The position numbers and the translations under genes were made by a program. This document shows, in pieces, positions 9,095 through 17,213 of a DNA stretch of 45,342 nt (position 1 is its first letter; the number at the start of each line of letters is the position of its first letter). The stretch is from NCBI GenBank assembly GCA_013288325.1, contig JABDCB010000020.1, forward strand, positions 1-45,342. Reading direction: 5' to 3'. This stretch comes from Bacteroidota bacterium (GTDB taxonomy: Bacteria; Bacteroidota; Bacteroidia; Palsa-965). The notes under the pieces were generated by a model that worked only from the letters and a program-made list of their open reading frames with translations, had not been told where the DNA came from and made no database searches.

Positions 9095-11290
9095 ATGAGA
9101 AGTAAGATGTTTAATTCATTGCTGGTAGCAGTCGCCATCATCAGTGTATCCTATTCCTATTCCCAGGCATCTGGTGATACCCGGAAAAATGACAAAAAGG
9201 CACAGAGTGGACAGGCTGTCAAAACAGAGGGCTCTAATGCGAAAACTCCAGCATCAGGTAATGAAGATCCCATATTGCTTTCGATTGGAAGCACACAAAT
9301 TTCTCTTTCCGAGTTTAAAAGTGTTTACGACAAAAATCGTGGCAAAGATGACGCCGCCAAAGATCCCAAGGCGTTGGATAACTATATGGATCTCTACGTC
9401 ACTTTTAAAATGAAGGTAAAGGAAGCAGAAGAAATGGGCCTTGATACATCAGCTGCTTTTAAGACCGAATTGGCTGGATACCGTAAACAACTGGCTCAGC
9501 CATATCTTACTGATAAGGAAGTTAATGATCAGTTGCTCAATGAAGCATATGAGCGAATGAAATGGGATGTACATGCCAGACATATCCTGGTATGGCTTAA
9601 TGAAAATGCCCTTCCTAAAGATACGATCGAAGCATGGAACAGGGCAATGATTATCCGTGATAACCTGATCGGGAAAACGGTTCCTGCGGCAATGATGAAT
9701 GAATATGAACAGATGGTGAGAAAGGATATTGAAAATGCAAAGGTCAAAAAAGTGAAAGATTCACTGGAAGTCAGGCTTAATAACATTAAAAATCTGGGCA
9801 AAGATCTAAGCGCTTTAAATGCTCAGGATAAATTTATAGTAGCTGCGAAAACGGTTACAGATGATCCGTCCGGCAAGGGCAATGGAGGAGATTTAGGTTA
9901 TTTCACTTCTATGAAAATGGTTTATCCATTTGAATGTGCTGCATACAATACAAAACCAGGCGAGATCTCAATGCCTGTTAGGACCAATTTTGGTTACCAT
10001 TTGGTGAAGGTGGAAGATAAACGCCCGGCAAGAGGAGAAATACTGGTTGCTCATATTATGATTAATGCAAAAGCTGGTATACCCAAACAGGATTCGATTA
10101 ATGCGAAGAATAAAATCGATGAGATTTATGCCAAATTGAAAAAAGGAGAAAAATTTGAAGACCTGGTTAAACAGTTTTCAGATGATAAAGCTTCTGCGGC
10201 GAAGGGAGGCGAGCTTCGCTGGTTTGGTTATTATGATATGCCTGCGGAAATTGAAAATGCCTCCTTTGCGCTTCAAAACAATGGAGATATTTCTGAACCC
10301 GTAAAATCACGTTTCGGATGGCATATTATCAAACGTATTGATCGCAGAGGGGTTCCAAAATTTGACGATATAAAGAATGACCTGAAATCAAAAATTGCCA
10401 AAGACCGTAGATCAAGCAAAGGGAAAGAATCGTTGATTATCAAGCTTAAGGCAGAATACAAATACAAAGAAACCGCAAAGGCTAAGGAAGAATTTGTTCC
10501 AATTCTGGACTCAACCTTCTTTCAGGCTAAATGGAGTGCTTCTAAAGCTGCAAAACTCAATAAAACTGTATTTGTGCTTGCTGGTCATGACTATACGCAG
10601 ACTGATTTTGCAAAATATCTTGAATCGCATATGACACGACGGGCTAAAACAGATCCATCTGTTGTGGTAAATGAAAGCTATAAAAACTGGGTAAATGAAA
10701 CCATTGTAAATTATGAAGAGACGCAGTTGGATCGTAAATATCCTGAATTTCATGCGCTAATGCAGGAATACAGAGATGGTATCTTATTGTTCGATCTGAT
10801 GGATAAAAAGGTTTGGACAAAAGCTGTGAAAGATACTGCTGGATTAAATGAATTTTATGAAAAAAACAAGAATAATTATCTGTATGAAGAGCGCTCAGAT
10901 GCTTCGGTATATACAGCTGCCACAGAGAAACTAGCGGATGAGGCTCACAAAATGATGGAAAAAGGGAAATCTGAAAAGGAAGTGATTGCAAAGCTTAATA
11001 AAGACTCTCAACTGAACTTATTGGTAGAGTCAAAAATATTCAATAAAGGAGAGAACGCTATAGTAGATGCAAACTGGACTCCGGGTATTTCGCCAATAAA
11101 AGAGACAGACAAGAAGTTCACTTTTGTTAAAGTGAATAAGATACTGATGCCAAGCCCTAAAGCATTAGCCGACGCAAAGGGTGCAGTAACTTCAGATTAT
11201 CAGAACTATCTTGAGAAGACCTGGATCGAGTCACTCAAAAAGAAATATCCTGTTAATATTCATAAGGATGTTTTGGCCCAGATAAAATAG
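9095..11290 (+). CDS. Large periplasmic PpiC/SurA-type peptidyl-prolyl isomerase
   Basis: 731 residues with a signal peptide (about 1-24, FNSLLVAVAIISVSYSYSQA). A SurA-like N-domain covers about 55-150 (LLSIGSTQISLSEFKSVYDK). First parvulin domain, about 158-312: ARHILVW, DDPSGKGNGGDLGYF, FGYHLVKVEDKRPARGE. Second, about 313-412: AHIMINAK, FSDDKASAAKGGELRWFG, FGWHIIKRIDRRG. A long C-terminal region (413-731) without a recognised fold follows. The first parvulin domain carries a charged, helical insertion of about 50 residues (VPAAMMNEYEQMVRKDIENA onward), which is unusual. Expected role: periplasmic chaperone or isomerase for outer-membrane proteins. First of a plus-strand cluster with two more SurA-type genes and moxR. 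M1 and M5 are both possible starts. Confidence 0.92.
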   Translation: MRSKMFNSLLVAVAIISVSYSYSQASGDTRKNDKKAQSGQAVKTEGSNAKTPASGNEDPILLSIGSTQISLSEFKSVYDKNRGKDDAAKDPKALDNYMDLYVTFKMKVKEAEEMGLDTSAAFKTELAGYRKQLAQPYLTDKEVNDQLLNEAYERMKWDVHARHILVWLNENALPKDTIEAWNRAMIIRDNLIGKTVPAAMMNEYEQMVRKDIENAKVKKVKDSLEVRLNNIKNLGKDLSALNAQDKFIVAAKTVTDDPSGKGNGGDLGYFTSMKMVYPFECAAYNTKPGEISMPVRTNFGYHLVKVEDKRPARGEILVAHIMINAKAGIPKQDSINAKNKIDEIYAKLKKGEKFEDLVKQFSDDKASAAKGGELRWFGYYDMPAEIENASFALQNNGDISEPVKSRFGWHIIKRIDRRGVPKFDDIKNDLKSKIAKDRRSSKGKESLIIKLKAEYKYKETAKAKEEFVPILDSTFFQAKWSASKAAKLNKTVFVLAGHDYTQTDFAKYLESHMTRRAKTDPSVVVNESYKNWVNETIVNYEETQLDRKYPEFHALMQEYRDGILLFDLMDKKVWTKAVKDTAGLNEFYEKNKNNYLYEERSDASVYTAATEKLADEAHKMMEKGKSEKEVIAKLNKDSQLNLLVESKIFNKGENAIVDANWTPGISPIKETDKKFTFVKVNKILMPSPKALADAKGAVTSDYQNYLEKTWIESLKKKYPVNIHKDVLAQIK

Positions 11291-11319
11291 ATGTAATTAA
11301 TTACAGGAAAAGGGCTTGC

Positions 11320-12213
11320 ATGAAGGATGAAAAAGGAAATGATCCGCTCGGATGGCATGTGGAATGGTGGTTTGTGTTGATGCCAATGGTTATGTTTATT
11401 GTTTCCTGCAATCGTCCTTCTAGCCAGGAAGACACAAAGCGAAAGCCCGTGGCTAGGGTTCTGGATACATATTTGTACGAAGATCAGTTAGTGGGAATTG
11501 TATCCCAAGGCATTTCAAAGGCTGATAGTATTAAGATAACAGAGAACTACATTACCAATTGGACGAAGGAAATGCTTATTCTTCGTAAAGCAGAAGCTAA
11601 TTTGAGCGAAGAACAGAAAAATGTAGATAAGCAGCTTCAAGCATACCGAAAATCACTGCTTCTATATGCTTATGAGAAAGAGCTTGTCCGGCAAAAACTG
11701 GATACAGTCGTTTCTCAAACCGAAATTGAAGATTACTACCAGAAAAATCAGGGAAATTTTCAGCTTAAGGATAATATTATCAAGGTTTTGTATGTAAAGG
11801 TTAAAAAAAAGGCTCCTCAACTTGCAAAACTTAGGGTATTATACCGCTCTGATCTGCCACATGACAGAGAAGCTCTTGAGAGTTATTGTCATGAATTTGC
11901 CGAAAATTTTTATCTCGATGACAATTCTTGGTTGCTTTTTGACGACCTTTTGAAGGAAATCCCGATCGAAGCATATAATAAGGAGCTTTTTCTGAGAAAT
12001 AATAGATTTGTGGAAGTGACGGATTCATTGCACTATTATTTTGTCAATATTAAGGGGTTTAAAATAAAGAACAGCATTTCTCCGTTGGCATTCGAGAAGG
12101 AGAACATCCGGAACGCAATTATTAATAAACGCAAACTTCTGCTTATTAATGCGATGAAAGAGGATGTGTATCGTTCGGCTGAAGAGCACAAAGAGGTGGA
12201 ATACTTTAAATAA
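11320..12213 (+). CDS. SurA-like chaperone lipoprotein without PPIase domain
   Basis: 297 residues. A lipobox (FIVSC, Cys30) follows the hydrophobic stretch WWFVLMPMVMFIV, so the product is probably a lipoprotein. The body resembles the N- plus C-terminal helical chaperone module of SurA/PpiC: LDTYLYEDQLVGIVSQGIS, then ENYITNWTKEMLILRKAEANL, and VSQTEIEDYYQKNQGNFQL. There is no parvulin domain where one would normally sit. The gene lies 29 bases behind the PpiC gene and 35 bases before surA. The trio probably handles outer-membrane clients together (inference). A 14-bp palindrome, TGTAATTAATTACA, lies in the gap before it. Confidence 0.8.
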   Translation: MKDEKGNDPLGWHVEWWFVLMPMVMFIVSCNRPSSQEDTKRKPVARVLDTYLYEDQLVGIVSQGISKADSIKITENYITNWTKEMLILRKAEANLSEEQKNVDKQLQAYRKSLLLYAYEKELVRQKLDTVVSQTEIEDYYQKNQGNFQLKDNIIKVLYVKVKKKAPQLAKLRVLYRSDLPHDREALESYCHEFAENFYLDDNSWLLFDDLLKEIPIEAYNKELFLRNNRFVEVTDSLHYYFVNIKGFKIKNSISPLAFEKENIRNAIINKRKLLLINAMKEDVYRSAEEHKEVEYFK

Positions 12214-12248
12214 TAATCGATTATCTGTCATATTCGTATCTTTATCGC

Positions 12249-13619
12249 ATGAACATTCTATCTAGGTTTCTTTTGTCCGGGGCTCTGCTCGTTACTTCCA
12301 GTGTATATTCTCAGGAGTTGATTGACAGGGTGGTGGCTTCTGTTGGAGGGAACATTATTCTTCAGTCAGAAATAGAGGCACAGTATAGCCAATATCTCGG
12401 TATGGGTTATAAACCAGGTCAGCCCACTCGTTGTGCTATCCTGGAAGATATTATGTACCAGAAATTGTTACTTGTACAAGCAGCCCATGATAGTTTAAAA
12501 GTATCGGATTCCCAGGTTGATCAGGAAATAGAGCGTAAGTTGCAAGTGTATATCCGGCAGTTTGGATCCATTGAAAATTTTGAAAAATTTTACGGTAAAT
12601 CTGTGGAAGCATTTAAAGTGGATATCCATGACAAACAAAAGGATTTTCTGCTCTCCCAGCAAATGCAAAGCAAGATAACAGGCGAACTTACCGTATCTCC
12701 TCAGGAAGTACATGCTTATTTTAATTCTATCTCACCAGATAGCGTTCCTTTAATCAATTCCGAAATTGAAATCGGTCAAATTGTAAAGAAAACAGCGGTG
12801 AATCCGGAGCTTAAAAAGTATGCACGCGAAAAAATTGAAGGTGTGCGTAAAAAAGTAGTTGCAGGGGAGCTGGATTTTTGTGCTGCTGCCGGGGCTTATT
12901 CAGATGATCCGGGCTCTAAAAATAATTGTGGTTTATACAAAGGAATACAGAGAGGACAGTTTGTTCCTGAATTTGAAGCTGTTGCTTTTCATATGAAGCC
13001 GGGAGAAGTTTCAGAAGTGTTTGAAAGCGATTATGGATTTCATTTTGTTCAATTGGTGGAGAGAAGAGGTGACGAAATTGATGTAAAGCATATACTTGTT
13101 GCAGTGCCAAGCGCTCCTGCAGATCTGTTGCTTGCTAAAGCAAAATTAGACAGCGTTCGTAATCTTATTGTCAATGACACCCTGAAGTTTTGTGATGCAG
13201 CAGCCAAATATTCAGATGATAAAGATACACGCAATGCCTGTGGTTTAATTGTAAATCCACAATCTGGAACCACTCTTTTTGAAATGAGCCTTCTTGGGCA
13301 GGTGGATCCCGGAATTGTGTTCACACTTAATCAAATGAAGCCAGGTGACGTTTCTCAGCCTGTTGTAATGCAAACAAAGGATAATAAGCAGGCCTATCGA
13401 ATCATTTATCTTAAACGGAGGACACAACCTCACAAAGAGAATATGAAAGACGATTTTCCTAAAATTCAGGAGGCTGCACTTGCTCAGAAACAACAAAAAG
13501 TTATACGCGACTGGGTAAACAGGAAGCTTATTACTACCTATGTAAGTATTACGAATGACTATCTTAGCTGCTCCTATGATAATAATTGGACTCAGGCAGC
13601 GAATAAAAAAATCAAATGA
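12249..13619 (+). CDS. surA: SurA-type periplasmic chaperone / peptidyl-prolyl isomerase
   Basis: 456 residues, a typical SurA length. Signal peptide about 1-21 (ending SSVYSQ). The N-domain begins ELIDRVVASVGGNIILQSEIE, a hallmark of SurA. Two parvulin domains follow: about 172-277 (AGELDFCAAAGAYSDDPGS, then GFHFVQLVERRGDEI) and about 278-385 (DVKHILVAVPSA, KFCDAAAKYSDD). The C-terminal helix is EAALAQKQQKVIRDWVN. Each parvulin domain carries a Cys pair with the same 15-residue spacing (FC...NNCG and FC...NACG) at positions that are usually Ala and Gly, so two structural disulfides are plausible. The stop codon overlaps the moxR start (ATGA), so the two genes are translationally coupled. Confidence 0.93.
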   Translation: MNILSRFLLSGALLVTSSVYSQELIDRVVASVGGNIILQSEIEAQYSQYLGMGYKPGQPTRCAILEDIMYQKLLLVQAAHDSLKVSDSQVDQEIERKLQVYIRQFGSIENFEKFYGKSVEAFKVDIHDKQKDFLLSQQMQSKITGELTVSPQEVHAYFNSISPDSVPLINSEIEIGQIVKKTAVNPELKKYAREKIEGVRKKVVAGELDFCAAAGAYSDDPGSKNNCGLYKGIQRGQFVPEFEAVAFHMKPGEVSEVFESDYGFHFVQLVERRGDEIDVKHILVAVPSAPADLLLAKAKLDSVRNLIVNDTLKFCDAAAKYSDDKDTRNACGLIVNPQSGTTLFEMSLLGQVDPGIVFTLNQMKPGDVSQPVVMQTKDNKQAYRIIYLKRRTQPHKENMKDDFPKIQEAALAQKQQKVIRDWVNRKLITTYVSITNDYLSCSYDNNWTQAANKKIK

Positions 13620-14581
13620 ACTACCGCAATGATGTAGAGGCTCTGGATGATTTTCAGGCCAAGTACAAGGAACTGCATGCTGAAATAAGCAAGGTAATTA
13701 TAGGGCAGGAAGAGGTGGTTAAGGACGTGCTGATTTCTATTTTCAGCAGAGGGCATTGTCTTTTGGTTGGTGTTCCGGGCCTTGCGAAAACTTTACTTGT
13801 TAATACTATTTCGGATGCCCTTGGCCTAAGTTATAGCCGCATTCAATTTACTCCCGATTTGATGCCTTCTGATATAATCGGAACAGAAATTCTTGATGAA
13901 AGCCGCCAATTTAAATTTATAAAGGGACCATTATTTGCCAATATTATCCTGGCGGATGAAATTAACCGTACCCCCCCTAAAACGCAAGCTGCTTTATTAG
14001 AAGCTATGCAAGAACGGGCTGTTACCGCTGCCGGCAAACGATATGAGCTCGGCAAGCCTTTTTTTGTATTGGCTACTCAAAATCCTATAGAGCAGGAAGG
14101 AACTTATCCTTTACCTGAAGCTCAGCTTGATAGGTTTATGTTCAATGTCTGGCTTGATTATCCTAAATATGCTGATGAACTTACGGTGGTTAAGAATACA
14201 ACTTCCGGGCATACTACTGAGCTCAAAAAAATTCTGAATGCCGAAGAAATTATTGGCTTTCAGGATCTCGTAAGACGCATTCCAATTGCAGATAATGTTT
14301 TGGAATACGCAGTTAAATTAGCTACCAAAACAAGGCCTAATACTGAATTCGCTACAGCAGAGGTCAATAAATATCTGTCCTGGGGAGCAGGACCGAGAGC
14401 GTCTCAATTTTTGGTGCTTGGGGCTAAATGCCATGCGGCTCTTCGTGGGAAGTATTCCCCTGACATTGAAGATGTAAGAGCCGTTGCACCGGCTATCCTG
14501 CGTCACAGGATCGTTCGTAATTATAAAGCCGAAGCGGAGGCTGTAAGTGTTGATGGGATTGTGAAAGGACTTATGGCGTAA
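13616..14581 (+). CDS. moxR: MoxR family AAA+ ATPase
   Basis: 321 residues, the normal size. A Walker A variant GVPGLAKTLL lies at about 57-66, and Walker B is IILADEINRTPPKTQAALLE, followed by MQERAVTAAGK. Sensor 1 is ATQNPIEQEGTYPLPEAQLD and the lid includes GAGPRASQFLVLGAK. MoxR ATPases act as chaperones that mature or insert partner proteins, often von Willebrand factor A proteins such as BatA/BatB. In many Bacteroidota moxR lies beside DUF58 and bat genes. Here it is joined to surA with a four-base overlap, and the bat genes lie 11 kb away on the same strand. The coupling suggests work on envelope protein folding or export (inference). Confidence 0.95.
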   Translation: MNYRNDVEALDDFQAKYKELHAEISKVIIGQEEVVKDVLISIFSRGHCLLVGVPGLAKTLLVNTISDALGLSYSRIQFTPDLMPSDIIGTEILDESRQFKFIKGPLFANIILADEINRTPPKTQAALLEAMQERAVTAAGKRYELGKPFFVLATQNPIEQEGTYPLPEAQLDRFMFNVWLDYPKYADELTVVKNTTSGHTTELKKILNAEEIIGFQDLVRRIPIADNVLEYAVKLATKTRPNTEFATAEVNKYLSWGAGPRASQFLVLGAKCHAALRGKYSPDIEDVRAVAPAILRHRIVRNYKAEAEAVSVDGIVKGLMA

Positions 14582-14706
14582 GCCAAGTTTCTATTACCTC
14601 ATTAAGGTCAAGAATCATTCGCATTAACCTTAATGCTTCAATATGTAACGCGTAACAGCGTTCAAAACTTTTCAAAACTGTATCCTGCCCTTTTTTCTTC
14701 CTCTTT

Positions 14707-14715
14707 TATCTTTGC
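14707..14715 (+). promoter_or_regulatory. Candidate promoter, -7 element, for the OmpH-like gene
   Basis: TATCTTTGC matches TAnnTTTG exactly. At the expected 19-base spacing upstream there is CTG (14685-14687) instead of TTG. It gives a short leader before the TTG start at 14741. Confidence 0.55.
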
Positions 14716-14740
14716 TAATTAATATCTAAAACATATTACC

Positions 14741-15382
14741 TTGAAAAACGTTTCCCTTGTATTGAATGTTATCCTTTTTGGCGCAGTAATTATCTTGTAT
14801 TATTTCCATTTTTCTGAAGAAACTTTGCCAACCAAAAATGGGACTGTTATGAAAAAAGATAGTGTAAAAGCCGGCCTGCCTATAAAACCTTCTGAAATAA
14901 AGGCTTCTGATATTGTCTATGTCAATCTGGATACACTTAATGTCAAATACGAGCGTATTGTTGATGCTTCAAAAACCAACAGAGTCAAGCAGGCAAAAAT
15001 GGAGTCTGATCTTCAAAGGGCAAAAGAGCAGTTTCAGAATGATTATTCCCAGAGTGAGCAAAAGTTTCAAGCTGGTAAACTGACCGATGCTGAAATGGAA
15101 GAGGTTAAAAAAGGGCTGCAGGCAGAACAAGCTTCTGTAATAAAGAAACAGGACGATATGCAAAACCTAGAGGCTGATGTTCAGAGACAAATGGGCGATA
15201 TACAAAAAACGTTATCTGATTTCCTTGCTCGTTATAACAGTGAAGGTCACTACCGGTATATTATGGCTTATTCGGGTAATATGGGGTCTCCCATTCTCCT
15301 GGGTAAAAAAGAGCTGGATATAACATCCGATGTATTGAAAGGTTTGAATGATGAGTATCATAGCACTAAAAAATCAAAATAA
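14741..15382 (+). CDS. OmpH/Skp-like periplasmic chaperone
   Basis: 213 residues from a TTG codon. A TAA lies at 14720 in frame and there is no nearer ATG, so TTG 14741 is the best start. An N-terminal hydrophobic anchor (about 4-22, SLVLNVILFGAVIILYYF) is followed by DIVYVNLDTLNVKYERI, the short first strand of Skp. A long coiled coil follows (about 75-155, MESDLQRAKEQFQNDY through LEADVQRQMGDIQKTL), and the chain returns to strands (HYRYIMAYS, GSPILLGKKELDIT). This is the plan of the Skp/OmpH family, which holds unfolded outer-membrane proteins. The product is anchored by its N-terminus or secreted. The stop overlaps the next start by one base. Confidence 0.82.
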   Translation: MKNVSLVLNVILFGAVIILYYFHFSEETLPTKNGTVMKKDSVKAGLPIKPSEIKASDIVYVNLDTLNVKYERIVDASKTNRVKQAKMESDLQRAKEQFQNDYSQSEQKFQAGKLTDAEMEEVKKGLQAEQASVIKKQDDMQNLEADVQRQMGDIQKTLSDFLARYNSEGHYRYIMAYSGNMGSPILLGKKELDITSDVLKGLNDEYHSTKKSK

Positions 15383-15795
15383 TGCAGGAAACAGTAGTAT
15401 CTCCGCTTTTGATTAATAAGATCAATAGTGTAAAAGAATTCCACGATGTATTCGGCATACAAAGCAATGAGCATCCTACTGCATTAGTAGCTGAAAAGGA
15501 TTATCAGCTTCGTCATGACTTGATGAAGGAAGAAAATGAGGAATACCTGGAAGCTTGTCGAAAAGGAGATTTGGTTGAGATTGCTGATGCTTTAGGCGAC
15601 AAAATGTACATTTTATTCGGCACTATTCTGAAGCACGGTTTACAACATAAGATTGTAGAAGTGTTCGATGAGATACACCGTAGTAATATGTCAAAACTGG
15701 ATGAAAACGGAAAGCCTATATACCGGGAGGATGGTAAAATATTAAAGAGTCAGCTATATTTTAAGCCCGATATAAAAAAAGTATTGCAGAGATAA
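15382..15795 (+). CDS. MazG-like / PRA-PH superfamily nucleotide pyrophosphohydrolase
   Basis: 137 residues, all-alpha. The metal-binding signature of the all-alpha NTP pyrophosphatases is visible: LMKEENEEYLEA (ExxE type), then 12 residues on, VEIADALGDKMY (ExxD type). The tail includes FDEIHRSNMSKLDENGKPI, which in this family contacts substrate. It probably hydrolyses a (d)NTP or related nucleotide to the monophosphate; the substrate cannot be told from sequence. Its ATG overlaps the stop of the OmpH-like gene by one base (TAATG), so the two are cotranscribed although their roles look unrelated. A shared bidirectional terminator follows the stop. Confidence 0.82.
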   Translation: MQETVVSPLLINKINSVKEFHDVFGIQSNEHPTALVAEKDYQLRHDLMKEENEEYLEACRKGDLVEIADALGDKMYILFGTILKHGLQHKIVEVFDEIHRSNMSKLDENGKPIYREDGKILKSQLYFKPDIKKVLQR

Positions 15796-15800
15796 TGATA

Positions 15801-15835
15801 AAAGTCCTGCAAGATTTTAAACCTAGCAGGACTTT
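15801..15835. terminator. Bidirectional terminator between convergent genes
   Basis: Perfect arms AAAGTCCTGC (15801-15810) and GCAGGACTTT (15826-15835) around a 15-base loop. It lies between the MazG-like gene (plus) and msrB (minus), whose stop begins five bases later. A/T flanks allow it to work in both directions. Confidence 0.85.
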
Positions 15836-15839
15836 CTCT

Positions 15840-16364
15840 TTACTTATCTTTCTTAAAATCCAGGGAGATAGAATTGACACAATAGCGCATCCCTGTCTTC
15901 GTGGGGCCATCATCAAAGATGTGACCCAAATGCCCTCCGCATCGTGCACACATAATCTCGGTACGAACCATCCCTAGCGCAGTATCCGTCTTCGTCTTGA
16001 TCTTACCACCGGCTATTTCACGATCAAAGCTTGGCCATCCGCAATGGGAATCAAATTTCATGTCGGAAGAGAACAGTTCGTTTCCGCAGGCAGCGCAAAC
16101 ATATATTCCTTTTTCCTTATTCTCCAGCAGCTTTCCAGTAAAGGGATGCTCTGTCCCTTTTTCTCTTAATACATAATATTGTTCTGGGGTTAGTACAGCC
16201 TTCCATTCTGCATCTGTTTTTTTAACAGGAGTGCTATCATTGGAGGCGGATGTGTTTTTTGTATCCATGGGTTTCTTACTGGTTTGTGTGTTTCCGTCGC
16301 AGGACCATAGGAGTAAAACTCCTAGGGCAAACAATGTCAGATTTCGCATGTTTTTTTGATTCAT
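15840..16364 (-). CDS. msrB: Exported peptide-methionine (R)-S-oxide reductase (lipoprotein MsrB)
   Basis: 174 residues. Lipoprotein signal with Cys22 (ALGVLLLWSC), then a Ser/Thr/Lys linker. The MsrB domain spans about 55-172: LTPEQYYVLREKGTEHPFTG, zinc-binding CAAC and CARC pairs, FDSHCGWPSFD, GGHLGHIFDDGP, and MRYCVNSISLDF with the catalytic Cys at residue 162. It repairs oxidised methionine (R-sulfoxide). The export signal places it in the periplasm or on a membrane surface, so it protects envelope proteins. M6 is an alternative start. The YdeI-like gene lies 55 bases upstream on the same strand. Confidence 0.95.
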   Translation of the reverse strand: MNQKNMRNLTLFALGVLLLWSCDGNTQTSKKPMDTKNTSASNDSTPVKKTDAEWKAVLTPEQYYVLREKGTEHPFTGKLLENKEKGIYVCAACGNELFSSDMKFDSHCGWPSFDREIAGGKIKTKTDTALGMVRTEIMCARCGGHLGHIFDDGPTKTGMRYCVNSISLDFKKDK

Positions 16365-16419
16365 ATACGTGATAAGGACTCTTATGGTTTTTAGGCTTTA
16401 ACATTCCTTAACGAATCAT

Positions 16420-17043
16420 TTACTTTTTGGCATATTTCCAATTTCTGGATTTCCCTTCCGCAATCCATTCCAAAGCTGTTTCGAGCCTTTTGTTGCGCGT
16501 ATCTTCCGTTTTTGCTTCCCCGATCCATTCGGCATATTCTTTTTTGTTGCTATAGCTGAAGCTTTCAAACTGCTTAGCGGCCTTTTTGTTCTTTTTCAAT
16601 GAAGCTACAAGGGCAGGAGGGATGGCAATATTTTGCTTTTCTTTTTCACTTGGTTTTTGCTTAGGAGGCAATGCAATTCCTTCTTCGTTTAGCCTTACTG
16701 CTTCCTTTATATAGGCTATCAATACCTTATCATCAGGCAGCTCCTTTAAAGAAGTAATACGGCCAAAATGCCCCATACCTTCAGCCTCCAGCCGGGAAAT
16801 AGTCAGTAATTTCTGCGGATCTTTCATGATAGATGCTTTCCAGAAATTTATTGCACAGTGTTCCTTGAAGCCTGCCATACTGCAACACATTCCTTTATAA
16901 TCGAAATGAGGGAAGCTCCATTTCATCTTTTCTTCTACCTGTGGACAGGCTTTGTGAACAAGTTCCCTGATATGTTTTAAAATTGGTTGGGCAAATGGAG
17001 CCGATTTGGCGATATAAGCATCAATCTGTTTTATTTTTCCCAT
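16420..17043 (-). CDS. YdeI/OmdA-type protein with DUF1801 domain
   Basis: 207 residues. The first part (about 10-115) is a DUF1801/YdhG-like domain: IDAYIAKSAPFAQPILKHIR, then KMKWSFPHFDYKGMCCSMAGF and CAINFWKASIM. The C-terminal part (about 145-205) is the OmdA (bacteriocin-protection, YdeI) helical domain: AAKQFESFSYSNKKEYAEWI, then TRNKRLETALEWIAEGKSRN. The pair is a frequent domain combination; its biochemical role is unknown. It could be cotranscribed with msrB downstream. Confidence 0.85.
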   Translation of the reverse strand: MGKIKQIDAYIAKSAPFAQPILKHIRELVHKACPQVEEKMKWSFPHFDYKGMCCSMAGFKEHCAINFWKASIMKDPQKLLTISRLEAEGMGHFGRITSLKELPDDKVLIAYIKEAVRLNEEGIALPPKQKPSEKEKQNIAIPPALVASLKKNKKAAKQFESFSYSNKKEYAEWIGEAKTEDTRNKRLETALEWIAEGKSRNWKYAKK

Positions 17044-17165
17044 ATCAGAATTGTTCTTCCTGCTAAGTTAATCACGTTTTAAGGAAATTCCATGCATTTT
17101 CGTCATAAAGTGAATGTAGGAAGGAATTCGTGAAAATCAGCACCTCTTATTAATTCCGTAAAACA

Positions 17166-17192
17166 AAAACGGGAGCATGAAGCTCCCGTTTT
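17166..17192 (-). terminator. Terminator of pnp
   Basis: Perfect 11-base arms AAAACGGGAGC (17166-17176) and GCTCCCGTTTT (17182-17192) around a five-base loop, 21 bases beyond the pnp stop. The A/T ends make it active on either strand. Confidence 0.9.
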
Positions 17193-17213
17193 ATTTCCAT
17201 TTCGAAAAGGCTA

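Noticed and set aside
12236-12243. TATCTTTA as a promoter for surA
   Set aside because: It lacks the final G of the -7 element and is only a few bases from the ATG; the gene is more likely read from the upstream unit.
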